In this document: positions 43,531 to 56,691 of the stretch, in pieces
How the letters are laid out: each line of letters opens with the position of its first letter
Position numbering within the stretch: position 1 is the first letter of the stretch
DNA from: Rhodamnia argentea
Taxonomy: Eukaryota > Streptophyta > Magnoliopsida > Myrtales > Myrtaceae
Assembly (NCBI RefSeq): GCF_020921035.1
Contig: NC_063157.1
Span: 5,700,501 to 5,764,500, forward strand
Length of the DNA: 64,000 nt
Direction of reading: 5' to 3'
Notes under the pieces: model-generated
Seen by the model: the letters and a program-made list of their open reading frames with translations, nothing else
Database searches by the model: none
Told to the model about the DNA's origin: nothing
Made by a program: the position numbers and the translations under genes

Positions 43531-45537
43531 TGATCTCCTGCTTTTCTGGAGGAGGAGGTGAGGTGGTCGACAAGTTATTACATCAATTACGGGCTCGTCG
43601 TAATCAAATCATGATATTTTGAATAAATCCCATATTAAGTTTTTAAACGAATTGATTATGATTACAGACCATTTTGGGTCTAAAAAAATAAATTATTAAG
43701 AATCCATTCTTTTTAAGAATTTATGACTTACAATATATCGTTATTCTTATCACCCAAAATCTATTATACACTAACAAAGTCCTAACTCGAATTAACATCC
43801 TCCCGTTAATTCAAGTTAATAGAATATATTACGCCGCTTTCGATCCTTTTACGCATGAATTGTCCACGTAAGATATTCATCTCAAATCAGGAAAAAATAA
43901 TTGACTTGTCATTTCTAAAAAAATCCAAGTCGGCAACATAACAGTGCACGCCATCAAATTTACACACGGTTTGCCGTTCAAATAAACGAAATGGTTACAT
44001 CGAACATTTATCGATAATAATGGTATGTTGATCAAGTTTGTCTTTCTATGCGGAGAGCAAAGAGGACAGCGCACAGCTCATCCGATCTTAGCTCCCTTTA
44101 CTTTCGAAAAAAATGAAAGATTTAACAGACAATCGCTTATATAATCCATGAATATATATTCAAATACAAACTATTATTTGTATTAATTAATTAATTAATT
44201 AATTCGAGAGACCGATTTAATATATATTTATTTTTCACAAACTAAAACGGAGTCCAACATCACGTCTAATTAATTCTAGCGGAGGGTTAGGTTCCTGTCG
44301 TCAGTCTTCCTACGAAAAGGTCGGCTAAAATGCTGAAGGAGGGGGGGGACACGTGGCTTTCCGAATGGGGTGGCGAAAAAGTGAGAAACCCTGTCGTCCA
44401 CCACCGCCATGCCACGCGGGCTCGTTACATTCGTGGCCACTTCCCCGGACGCGCGGGACCCACGCACCGTCCGCCTCCCCTTGCAGCGGCTAGCCGCGGG
44501 GCCCACCGGCCTTTCAAACTAACCCCGGCCGCCGCAACTGTGCCACCAAACCACACCTTCCATCCCCTGTTAATCCCTCCCGCTTTGCTTCCCAAAATAA
44601 AAAGAATTTTTTTTTAAATCAGAAAAATAAAATAAAAAGAAAGTTTACAATTTACCAATCCAATGCATTTCCCGTGTTTTATGTAATTATGCCTTGTGAA
44701 TCGAAATATTTCTTTCATATAGAACATGCTTCATAAGTGTCGTAAGGGCACTCGTTAAAATAACCCACTTTGTAAATATACTATATTTACATACTCATCT
44801 GTGCTTTCGCCATGCTCTCCTGACTTACGGGCATGCGCACGTAATTGCAAAATACCATATCATTACTCTCTCACGAAGAGGAAAAGGTAATTCATAATTG
44901 CAACTAGCTAAAAGAATCGGTTGGGTTTTACCAAGAGCAATAACGATAACCAGCATCCCAAGTAAGGGATTAATGAAAAACTAGTTTACCTCGTCAAATC
45001 AAATCGAAAGTTCTATTCATGAGCTAGATCGAAGAAAATTGAAGTAATTTGGTTTAATATATATTTAAGGCGACATAGATTTGAAAGTTTGATTTTTATG
45101 TTGACTCAATTAATTGATTACTGATTATACTCCAAACAAAAAATCGATTCGATTTAATCTTGTACCGAACTAATCGATTCGATTTATTTTATTTTCGTTT
45201 TTTCCATATTGGAGATAGGTGATCGTTTCTCAATAGAAGGGTCCTTGACATTTTTCACTTCAAATTTATCTCATTTTCCAAGAATGAATACGTAAGCAAT
45301 CTTTTACCAATCTCAATCTTTTGAGTAGCTTTTGCTCTCCTCATCAACTCAAGTCTCCCCTCAATTTCTATTATCTATGAGCCGCTCTCGATTTGTAGTT
45401 ACATTTTAGCTCTTGATGTGCGTAGGGGTACGAACGATATATGTAGCAACAAGAAAAAGGAAAATGATTGAATAGAGGGGGGGGGGAATCGGTAAATACT
45501 TCTGCTGCGAAAAAAGGTCGGGATAAGAAACACTCAG
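43531..45537. other. Intergenic DNA upstream of CRK
   Basis: AT-rich, with a ttaattaattaattaattaa run at 44183-44204 and a GC-rich block at 44330-44580 containing cacgtgg (G-box core). No gene was recognised. The last 160 bases before the plastid fragment might also be organellar, but I could not place them. Confidence 0.4.
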
Positions 45538-45732
45538 TAAAAGAAATTTCCATCCAAGATTTAATAATTGGTCTATTCTTAATCTAGGTAAAGTCCATCT
45601 TGTTGTGACATAAATAAACAAGAACAAATAAGTTTTAGCTAATGTAATAAAAATACCAATTGTCGTTCCAAACACTCTACCTACTTTATTTATTTCAAAT
45701 AGCTCAGGAACGAATATATAAGGAATATATAT
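45538..45732 (-). pseudogene. Plastid-derived ndhA fragment (NUPT)
   Basis: The minus-strand frame reads [55 protein letters not shown] and KFLL, matching the C-terminal part of plastid NADH dehydrogenase subunit A (subunit 1 type). It is about 65 codons long. It lacks the upstream and downstream parts of the gene and carries substitutions such as IPI to IYV. It is therefore a nuclear copy of plastid DNA, not a gene. Confidence 0.8.
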
Positions 45733-45740
45733 ACTTCGAC

Positions 45741-45892
45741 TTTCTTGTGTTAAAACTTTAGCTCGTAAACACAAAAGGACTGTACGCACTTTTTTAAAAA
45801 GATTAGGTTCGGAATTTTTGGAAGAATTCCTTACGGGGGAGAAAGTTGTTCTTTCTTTGATCTTCCCAAGAACTTATTCTACTTGAATCTTT
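45741..45892 (+). pseudogene. Plastid-derived matK C-terminal fragment (NUPT)
   Basis: The plus-strand frame reads [20 protein letters not shown], then [20 protein letters not shown], then PRTYST before a stop. This matches the maturase K C terminus, with changes. It abuts the ndhA fragment head to tail in the opposite orientation, although the two genes are far apart in plastid genomes. The final matK residues are missing. Confidence 0.78.
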
Positions 45893-47058
45893 TTCATGGC
45901 TCAACAGCTAATTTGATAAGCCAATGATTTGGCATTGGGTGCCACCACAGAGCGATAAAGGACGACAATGTCTGATTCCTTTCGAATATGTATCGTAAAT
46001 TCCTAATCGAATCAAGACGGAAAAAGAGTGAGAAAGCAAAAGGGACGCGATACATCATAAGTCAAAAAAGCTCTTTCGTGTCGTGTTCTGTTCTCAATCT
46101 GGCATCTTTCGCAACAACCATGTACGCGTGTTTTCGGATTCTCCATTTGACTAAACTGATCCCCCATGCGAAGCAGCACGCAACTACAGACAAAAGGCAA
46201 TTGCATTGTCAAAAGCCACGACAACTTTGGGCCCGTCGCATGCACCAATTCAACTCTAAAAGCCACCTTAAATCGGATGTTCAGACTAGCTCATCAATCC
46301 CATCAAGACATACCGCGAATCCCATGAACAAAGGCGAGGCAAAAGGCGTCATACCTATGGGGTCGCATTTGCACGGCCTACCTAATCAAACCCGCAGGAA
46401 AAACGCAGACTTCGACTTATGAACTTGTGGTACGACAGGGATGAGTTGCATGTTCACATAAAGACAGCATTAGACAATCAGAACATCTTGAGAAATCCTG
46501 ACAGGGAACATGCAGGTAAAACAAAGTAACAAAATGGAGGACACATTAGGGAGTAAAAAAAGATGAGCATTCAAAACTGTGTTAGCATATGAATACCGAG
46601 AAAACATTGTGACACATCCTATTTCCGCGGGAAGAAGCATTCTACTTTTACAGGCTTCAAGTAACCGCTCTCTAGCATCCGTCTTGGAAATCAAAACTAT
46701 GAATATACATCAGTTAAAGAATAAATAAATTGTCACAACAGCTACCTAACAAAATTTTACATGGTCAGCAAAGTTCTGTGTCCTATTCTGGACCATCGTT
46801 TTAGGATTAGCACCTGAGATTGGCACCCACTAAAATAAAGAGGAAACTTGCAGCACCATTTCACTCATACCAGAGGCTGAATGAAGATTCGTTAGTGGGT
46901 GAGCACCAGCTAACATAAAGAGGGAGCTTTGTAACACAGTATTTAATCCAGATACAGCTCGGCAGAAATGCACCCGAGCTGCTGAAGAGAGATTGCCACC
47001 ACAATTGATTGACGGCACTCTTAACGCTTCCTTTGAGCCAGCAGGAGGTTATACAACT
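45893..47058. other. Intergenic DNA, right of the plastid fragments
   Basis: Unassigned. The first 150 bases may be further organellar DNA but could not be identified. From about 46500 the sequence is the 3' flank of PNP2. Confidence 0.35.
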
Positions 47059-50000
47059 CTAATCATCGTTCAACAGAGACATAACGGGAACTCCCTTGCT
47101 GGAGAAGCTTGTGCACACCACTCTCAGCGGATCACCCACTTCGTAATCCACCTTCCCTTCTCCCTGTATGGAATGAAATTTTGCAGTTTCAGTGAACACG
47201 CTGGATTTGACAAGTGAAGATATTTTGCACTAATCATCTCTGGCCTAGACTAGAGGAGAACTCGATGTATCAGAAAGATTTTGCAGGGAGAATAGTATCT
47301 GATTTATAATGAGGATATGTAATGGATTTAAAACACCTATAATCCATCACTTGAATAATTGCAGTCCACCCTAGAGTCCCATCATGAACTTGAAATTCCA
47401 GAAAAGGCAAATTGCAACATAGTTATGGGAGAGCTTGTTGAGGAATTGCACTTAATAACCCTGTCCATCTAGCATCAAAATGCTAAAGGAGCAAATGTAA
47501 ACACATCAATTAGAGATATTATGGGCAATTATAACAAAGTAGTCCATGTCGATACGTACCTCAAACCGGTACATTCCACGAACACCATTACCCAAATCAA
47601 GGACTAACCCTCGTCCAAGAACTTTATGGACCTTGGCAGTTACCCTCATCCCAAGTTTCAAATTCTTGGCAGTGGGAGCTTCTTTCTCAGTTTCTTCATC
47701 ACCTTCTCCACTAAAAGTGGGCTTTAACTGGCTTCTTCTCTTTTCAATAGAACTTACCGACTTCTTGCTCTTCACAATTACAAAGAGAGTGAAATTAGAT
47801 GGAGCATCAAATAAAAGGTTATATCTTATCAAATTCTCATTGTGCTTACCGACTTAAAATTTTTCAAAGTTTCAAGCAGACCAGAAGATTTCTCCACTTC
47901 CTCACACTCAGCAGCACTTCGAATTAAGATAGTTGGTGCACGGGATGCATAGCTTTCAGTGCTTTTGGACGAACTCTCTTCCTCGGAATCTTGTTCTTGG
48001 CTACTAGGCCCATCTTCAACAGACGGCCAAATAGGAACAGCTTGCTTAACTGCATTATTTGGCTCTGATACTTGTCGGGGTGAAGTTGCTTTGACGGATA
48101 ATTTAATGTTGCCACGAACATCCTGCCCTATGCATATCACTGTCAGCTGCTGGCCCACCGAAATAACATCCGAAACACGAGATACCTGACCAATTGGGAA
48201 TTTAAGTTTCATGTCAGCATTATCTATCTTATATGAAGAAGGGAATATTCTAGAAGTAAGCTGATACACTATTAACCAATGACTCTTTGATTGAGCCATT
48301 GCCACAATTTCACGTTCAGATGGGTAGACAGTTCCCAATGAAAATATGCACAACCCAGCATTTTTTTCGATACAGATATAGATAAATGGTAAAAGTGATT
48401 GCGGATATTCTCCAGCAACTTCATTGAACACGTTCAAGGTAACGAGACAGTGTACCTTGACATTGTCCATACATGTGACCGATGCAACAATTAAGGGCAA
48501 TTCTAATGCTAACCATTACCACTGAACCACAAATCATCTGTCAATAACGGAATGATTATCGAATGTGCAAACTTTTACATAATGCAAAAAACTTCTATGC
48601 ATCATGGATATCAAGAAGATTCAAAAGATCAAGAAACCATAGACTTCAAATAAATAGAATCAGGCACGTGGTTGACTCCTCCATCTTACATACCGGTTCA
48701 TGTGATAACTCAGAAATGTGCAGCAGGCCTTGCTGGCCACCATTTAACTCCACAAAGGCACCATATTCCTTAATTGAAGTTACAATGCCTTTGTAAGTAC
48801 CTCCAACCTCCATCTCACGGCCAACAATAAATTCAATCTGAGGACATGAGGAGAGGAAACAGTGATTCTTTATCCAAAAATATCACAATAAGTAAATTCG
48901 CCAGGTACAGAATTTCAAAAACAATATGTACAGCATTGTTGGGAGAAAAAAATGTAAACTAACAGACACATCAAGACGATTTCATGTAACAAACAATGCG
49001 ATCTATTCCATGAAGCAATTCTGAATTTACCATGCTTTAAACAAGTGAAATCCCCAATCCCACTTGGTTTCTAATGTTGAAAACTTTAGAAAAACATCTC
49101 TAATATGACTAATCAAAATAGTCATCTGGCTTCTGGCCGAAAATGCAACCTGGATGGAACATTTGGATGTTTCAGTCATAACATTAATGGTGCCCCATAA
49201 GTCAGCACAGAAGGTGAAATAAACCCAAAGAGATTGAGCTTTTAAACTAAAAATATTCAAGCGCACATCAGTTCCAGAATATAACTGCATCAAGAAAATG
49301 CAGGAGCCTACACATGAGATCACTGGATATGGTCAGAGGACATGAGCATGGTGACGTGTGAATGCTTTTCTCTGTGAGTGGGAATGTGAACGCAGTACAC
49401 ATTATTGTATGCATGTGTGTGCGAGTGCACACAACTGCCTGTAGGAAGAACTGAAGAAGGATATGTTAAGAAGGGAAGTAGTCACAGGCAGACACACTCC
49501 AGCCACATCGTACCAGACAATATCTGTTCTCAATATACTGATGGTTTAAGCACTTTTAGTTATCAGTTACTCCACTGGTTACATAGATTTGATCACGATG
49601 AGCCATTGTGCACTCAAATAAATTGGTTCAGTTGGTCTGCCCCAGAAGAAACCATGGAAATACTCTGAATTGAGGACATAGAACAGCATCTAAACTTAAT
49701 AATCTAATCACTGCTTTATCATTTGATGTCACAGCACAACACAAGGACATTTAAAACCAATAAACCGGGCTCTTCTATATTTAAGTAACAGTGCACATCA
49801 TATAATAAGCCAAACAAGACATACCTTTTCTTGCACTTTCTCCATTGCTGTTGGGTTCTTGGCAACTATGGTCAGCGTTCCATCACTCACAGATAATCGT
49901 GCACCTGGTTTTTTTTTTTAATATTGCCAGTAACAATGAGCAACATAAAATAAAGGTCAAACACCAAAAAAGATCACAAAAGCAGCAAGGTACGAAGTCT

Positions 50001-53000
50001 CTCGGCAGGATATGTATGAAGATTCAACTAACTCCTATGAGCTTACCAAATCACGTGAGAAAATCCACATGGAGTTATTACAAATATTTCGTGAAATCAG
50101 CTTCTTCTTCATTTTTTTGGCTTATGAATTGCCAATTTTCACTTTTTAACTATTAGCATGGAAATAATAGCTCAGTGATAACATGATATGCTGAGACCTT
50201 TAACAGTTTCCGATTTGGGACATATTCCATTTTATGTACAGTAAAATCAATGTTTCCATTGTTCTTAAATAGAATGAATAGGAATACTTCCATAAGCTAC
50301 ATTTTTTAAATACAGTATAAACATGGCAAAGAATATTCCTGATTTAGCATGGACATGGCCCCTCTCACTAATAATCCATCATAGAATGCACATGGTGCTA
50401 AACATAACTTAATAAATGTATCTTCTTGGACAAAACAATCTACAGAAGCCCACTCCTATGGTACCATGTCATAGACTAGCAAGGAGTGACATTCTTCACC
50501 CAGCTTTCACTCCTGATATTGGAGGCATCCATGCTCTTGGTATCCTTGTAATAGCTAAAGTCTTGTCAAGAAATCAGAAAACCCTTTTAAATTTTTTAGA
50601 GGAGAGCCTTGCATTGCTCCAAAAAGGAACTTCTCTAATGCAGCTTTTGGCATTGCTTCCAACTCGTGGCTTGTTGAGGTCCAAAAGCAGAAATTGTAAG
50701 CCACTATGGAAACTAAAAGTGACAAGCTAAGATGGCTATGCTCCTACTGAAGTTATCAATCGGTCACGATGCTGGTTGATATATGGTTACCTTTCCAATG
50801 GATGATTCTACAGACATTACATAAAACCCACAAGATTTAAACAAGAAACTAACAACTCAAGCAAAAGTCAGTCCGATCAGGCTCTTGGTTGATGTGATTT
50901 TTGGTTGTGCCCCTTAGGTATGTCACATCTCTTATTTCCATATAATGAGCTTATTTACTTATCAGGTATACAGCCATCAGATGATAAAGTTACATTGACC
51001 AGGTGCCATCAGGATATCCTATGCAGACAAACTTATTGCCCGTCTCTTATAGACAAAACTTAATGCTTGAACAAACCTGTTTCCTCCTCAATCCTTCTCT
51101 TTATAACACCAACAGGGCCAATTATACGACGGATAGCATCATTGGTGAACTTCAGAGTTGCTGGATTAAAATAACAACATTTCAGTCAAAGCATGACATT
51201 TCATACTAAATAAACATGAGGCTATGAACAGTCAAGAAGCAGACCTAATTGAAGAGTATTTCTATCATCCTGGGTACGTGGTAAACTGATTTCTCTCTCC
51301 ATGTGGTCCAAAATTTGCAGACGACCTTTATGAGCAGGTTCCAAACATTCACAAACGATGTCCAGAGGTATTCCAGCTGGTTTAATGTCCAGTTGAATAG
51401 CCGTAACTCCCCTTCTAGTGCCAGCAATTTTGAAGTCCATATCTCCAAGATGATCTTCCAGACCCTAGTAAAGGACATACTCATCAAACACCAGGAGGAA
51501 GATAGCAATGATCAAGTTAACTTGCAGGATCATTCCTCAGAAAAAGCAGGAAAAAAGGATTTCAGAAGCATCTGCACTGTAACTGCTAAAGACAACTCAG
51601 ACATATGTGAAAGTACACAAATTTTGCCGAAAAGGATAAACCCACAGGTGGACATGGTTTTAAAAGATTATCTATCAAGTATCGACTAAAAGTGCATTGC
51701 TTTACATAATCAGCACTAACGAAACAAACAAAGGTAACACTTACAAGTATATCAGTAAGTATCCGGTAATCAGTTATTTCACCCGTCACTGGATCAACTT
51801 CACTGACAAGACCAACCGAAACACCCGCTACATGTTCTCGTAATGGAATGCCAGCATCCATGAGTGCCATACTGCCTACACAAGAGAAGCCATCACACTC
51901 GGAAAATAATGCAAAGACGTGTTCAGACAAGTATGCACATTTTTCAAGTAAGCCATGTATAGTACAAAATTTGTGAAGTAGTACAAAATTAATGCTCAGA
52001 TACCTCCACAGACAGTTGCCATTGATGTTGAACCATCAGATGCCATCACTTCTGAATTAACTCGCACAGTATAGGGGAAGAAATCTTCAGGAGGTAAAAC
52101 TGCAAGGAGGGCTTTCTCAGCTAGAGTTCCTGCAAATAATTGACCAAGATGGTGTTATTCTAAGCTCCCAAACAAAATATTTACTTTTACAATTTAAAAA
52201 ATTAGCTCCAAAGGATAAAATGTTAGAAGCATACTACTCAGGGTGAAAGCTTTACAAAATGATAGAGAACCAATTTTTTCATTTAACTCGCTCAAAGAGG
52301 AATTAACATTAGAAGCATTTAAATGTCAAGATTGTTAATTGACAGTCTAATCTTTCACGTAGTTCCAAGCTACAACTAGACCTTTTTATCACCATTAACA
52401 ATTGAAATGGTCTCGCATGACGGTACTTCTTCAAAACGGAATGAGGAAAGGTTCTAGATCCATGAAACTCTCATACAGAGAATGTGTTGCTAATTCAATT
52501 TTCATTTAACAGTTGCAAAAGTCAAGTATGGCTCCACAAAAAGCAATAAGCATTGAGATAATACAAACTGGAACATGGACCATATTTGTAGTCAAGTTCA
52601 GGATCACATCAGAGAGGGCCTAGAGAATCTGGAGATGCTCTTTTGTCCAACCAAACAAGTACTTTGACAGTTCTCTGACAGCATCAGTTGCAAGTATACA
52701 TGTAGAAATCACAAAGTTTTCTCGTGAATATAGACAAATAAATGGTCGTCCACATACATCACAAAGTTTCTGATGACTACTTGATGCAGCTACTGTTCAT
52801 GCATAGGCTTTATATAAGCCATCTCATGTTAGGTAGTGCTGCCTACAAGTCGCCCTAAAACATGGAAAAGGTTCAACCCTCAACGTGGATGGAGCTTTCT
52901 GTCATTAACAAGGATATGAACCTTTGTATTTCATCTTTAAAAAGAAAATGGAAACCTGAGATGCCATTCTTTCATAAGATCAAACACTCACCTTTAGAGC

Positions 53001-56000
53001 AATGTCCATGATAATAAACATATTTTAGTTTTGAAACTAAAAATTGTGAAAAATATTAATGATGTTCAAGCACAATTTATTACCATCTCTTTTTCCCAAT
53101 GCCATATAAATAGGTGACTTACAGGGAATTACTGAACAGGAAGTCATCTTAAATCTCATCTTAAAATGCTAAAATCTTTCGAAAGGGGTCAGATAATCAA
53201 AAATTGTAAAAACTACTAAAGATGTTTAAGCACAATAATTATCATCTCTTTTTCCCAATGCCATTATAAAATAGATGACTTACAGGGAATTACTGAACAG
53301 GAAGTCATCTTAAGTCTCACAATTTGATAGGAAAGGAAGAAATTACCGTGCCCAACTTCACGTCTATTTAGCCCAACTCTTTTGCCAACCTCATTGATTG
53401 AAAATGGCGGAAAGGTGTAATGAAGCATAAAACGCTTGCTTGGGGGACCCACAATTGAATCCAACTTTTGAGCATCCCCTGGAGCACCAATCGTCACAGT
53501 ACAAAGCACCTGTACATATCAAATGGGAACTCATGTAAAGATTTAAATGCAACACAGGCTACCATATTGCCACTTTTCCTTTTGCTCCTTCTTCTTAATT
53601 ATATCCAATGACCTGTGTATCTCCGCGAGAAAATAACGATGATCCCTGCAACACACGTAAATAGCCAGCTTCGCAGTACAAAGGTCTGACTTCATCAAGG
53701 CGTCTGCCATCAACTCTGAATCCTTCTGCAATTATTCTCTTGCGGACAACCTGACATGTTTTACGAAATGAGGTCGGCAATCACAGGTAAAAGTCAACAG
53801 TGCAGTGACAGTCAATATAAAGTCTAACACCCATGACAGACCATTTATCACAATGGAACCCTCAGTATCCTAAATCAGCATTCATGCGATCGTAAGAACG
53901 AAAGAATTATAAGTTTATAGTACATAAGAAATTAGAGCTTACCTTCTTCCTCACCGTATCTACTGCTCTAGACGACACCAATAAGCTTTCTTCATCACCC
54001 TCTTCTTCAAGTGCTCTTTTTACATCTCGGGTTATGTTGTCCAAGGATTCTCCGCGTTCAAACTGATATGTAAAATGCCAAAGACCCAAACAAAATGAGA
54101 CATTAGAGACTGACAATTTCTGGATAACTACAAAGAAACAGAAATTGTATATAATAAAGAAATATTAGAGGATTCAACAGATCCCTCCCATTCTTTATGT
54201 TGAACACCTTGCCATATGAAGGATCGGTAAAAACAGCTTCAATAGGAGCTTCTGCCAGGTTGCGAACTTTTTCGAGAGTTCTATCCGAGATCATAGACAG
54301 CTTATATTCCTTCTTAGTTTTACCAGCTTTCTCAGCCAATCTCATTTGAGGTTCAAGGTACTTCACAGCCTTATACAACAAAAACTACATATTAGTTGCA
54401 CATAAATCAAAAAGAAATCAGAAAGAATTGCAGGTGTCCGATTCACCTCCGGATGCGCTAGTCTCAAGCCAGCTTCTAAATCTTTCTCTGATATCTCACG
54501 AGCATGCACGTCTATCATCAATGTTTTTTCCTTTGTGCATGCATACACTAAGTTCAGGTCACTTAAATCGAGCTGCAAAATAGACGTTTGTAATCCATTA
54601 GCACATCACCTAAGTTTCAAGTTCTTTTCTATTATCAGAAATATGAATGTCATCCTCCGAAACAAACAAAATATGCTGCATTAATGGAAGTAAAAGGGAT
54701 ATCATGAGTTTCGAGACAATCAGTCCCACAGTACAGAAATAACCAATGAGTTGACATCCCTTTTATATAAGGAAAAAGGAAAAACTAATGAATTGAGCCG
54801 AAACAGCACGTTGCTAGAAAATCACAATCACCCTTTCTACTTTCTGCTGTACACCCACAATCCTTGGATTTCCAAACATATATTTTGAAGGAATATCGAT
54901 AGATGACAGTTAATGATTGTTGGGATTTTGAAGTTGATAATCAAAATTCTCTAGGTGACAAAAGTACAATGTGAGCGGAAAAATCCAAAGGGAGATGGAC
55001 GTGTGCAACCCTGAAATGTCTAGAATAGGCAATAGCTCTCAACAACAGATACAATTAGTTGATAATCTAGAGAATTTGCAATTGATACAAGAAGCACCTC
55101 ATCTGTGGTGGGATTAATGATGAACTCCCCACGTATCCTCCCTATGCGTATCACTCCGATTGGACCTCCCCAAGGAATATCTGATAACATAAGAGCAGCA
55201 GATGTTGCATTAGCTGCCATTACATCTGGATCTTGTTTCCCATCAGAAGAAAGAACGCTTGCCATTACCTATGCATGACAAAACATAATAGAAAATGAGG
55301 ACACGATACCATGGAGAGCTGAAGACCATTAGAGCATTAAAGAACGGTTTTACCTGGACTTCATGAAAAAACCCAGCAGGAAATAATGGTCTTATTGGTC
55401 TATCGATAAGTCGACCAACTAAAAGTTCGCGCTCTTTAGGAGCACCTTCCCGTCGCGTATATGTTTGTGGGATATGACCTTTGGCAAACTGCTTCTCTTG
55501 ATAATCAACCTTTGAGAAAAAAATGATGAACATCAGCACATGAACACATGGAGCCAAAAATGCCTATTGCCTCTCGGTTATTGAAAAAAAAAATTCCAAA
55601 CTACGAATAAGTACAGAGAACAGCTAACAAGCTCCAACACTGGCAGGACAGGATGATTCTGAACCATCAAGACCATAGCATATCCTTTTCGTTTCTGGGG
55701 GCTACAAAAAGTAAGGTCATGACTGATGCATTTTTTTTGCAGGTATCTACCTTGTGGAGATCGTTTGTTAGCGCAACCAGTTAATGTTATCTAGTGCCTA
55801 CCCTCTGCAGCAAGTGACGAGCAAAACAAAAGGAGACCATCAAATGAGTATGACTCCAACAGAAGCCATTTCATCATACTGTGACACTGAAATATGACAT
55901 ATATTCACACCGAGCAAATTGCGGAAAAAAAAAATTATGCCCATTACGATTATTCAATCACAAACGAATCAAACCAAGCTCAATAAGGCATGCTGAGCTG

Positions 56001-56691
56001 TCGATATCAACTTGAACATACAATGACAGGCCAAAAAAAATGCCCAAGACGAGCCATGTCCGTACAAACATCTTCAAGACTAAGTCTAGACGTAATATCC
56101 AAAAAGCACCTTATTCTCCACCAAGCCTCAATTAATCAAACAACACATCTTCACGCACCCAGATAATAAGAGAAATAGATCAAACACGCCAACAAGGGAA
56201 AAAAATAAACAGATAATTTGGACAAAAAAATTGGTCAAGCGAAGGAAAAAAAAAAATGCAAGAACAGCACTTCACGTTGAGCTGCAATCCAACTAAACAG
56301 GAAACACCACGGAACTCACAGTGAGAGGCAAAAAGCTCCCAATAGCATCGCCCTTGGAGGACGCGACGGTGGACAGAACCTTGGTGTCTTCCATGCCCAG
56401 CACGACGGCGCCATTTGCGAATCGGGCGATCTTGCCGGTCTCGAGCGTGACCAGGCGGGAGCCGATCTCGAACTCCTCCTTGAAACTCTCCAGGACCTTG
56501 GTTCCCGCGGCGGGAGGAGGCGGCGGCGGCTCGAGCTCGGGATCGGACAGCGAAGAAGAGGAAGGGGAAGAGGAAGAGAAGGAGGCGAGGCCGAGGCCGA
56601 GGCGGCCACTGCAGATAGTACGGAAGAGCAGGGACCGCCAGGTGAGGAGGTGAGGCCTCCTAGCTCTCGTCGCGATGGAAGCCATGGACAT
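47059..56691 (-). CDS. PNP2: Polyribonucleotide nucleotidyltransferase 2, mitochondrial (PNPase)
   Basis: Phosphorolytic 3'-5' exoribonuclease that degrades and polishes mitochondrial RNAs. Seventeen exons were traced on the minus strand, from 56691-56320, 55509-55354, 55268-55098 and 54572-54447 to 48185-47850, 47763-47560 and 47163-47059, totalling 2,838 nt (945 residues). The N terminus ([21 protein letters not shown]) is a presequence and matches mitochondrial PNP2 rather than plastid PNP1. First RNase PH-like domain: [13 protein letters not shown] and [14 protein letters not shown]. Second domain: [70 protein letters not shown] and [16 protein letters not shown] with the catalytic acidic residues. 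KH domain: [21 protein letters not shown]1 domain: [21 protein letters not shown] second S1-like segment lies near the C terminus, after a low-complexity linker. The start of exon 16 is uncertain by a few codons. Confidence 0.93.
53034..53320. repeat. Tandem duplication in a PNP2 intron
   Basis: Two copies of about 125 bases (53034-53158 and 53196-53320) share 'catctctttttcccaatgcc' and 'acttacagggaattactgaa' plus 'caggaagtcatcttaa'. The second copy ends 27 bases from the exon that closes at 53347. Confidence 0.8.

Noticed and set aside
42640..43533. 297-codon open frame opposite the CRK first exon
   Set aside because: It is antisense to a GC-rich exon with clear DUF26 motifs. Its Glu/Gly/Val-rich translation has no domain and is a composition artefact.
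45406..45789. 127-codon frame looking like an ndhA gene
   Set aside because: Only the middle is ndhA-like. The ends are antisense matK and unrelated DNA, so it is a plastid fragment, not a gene.
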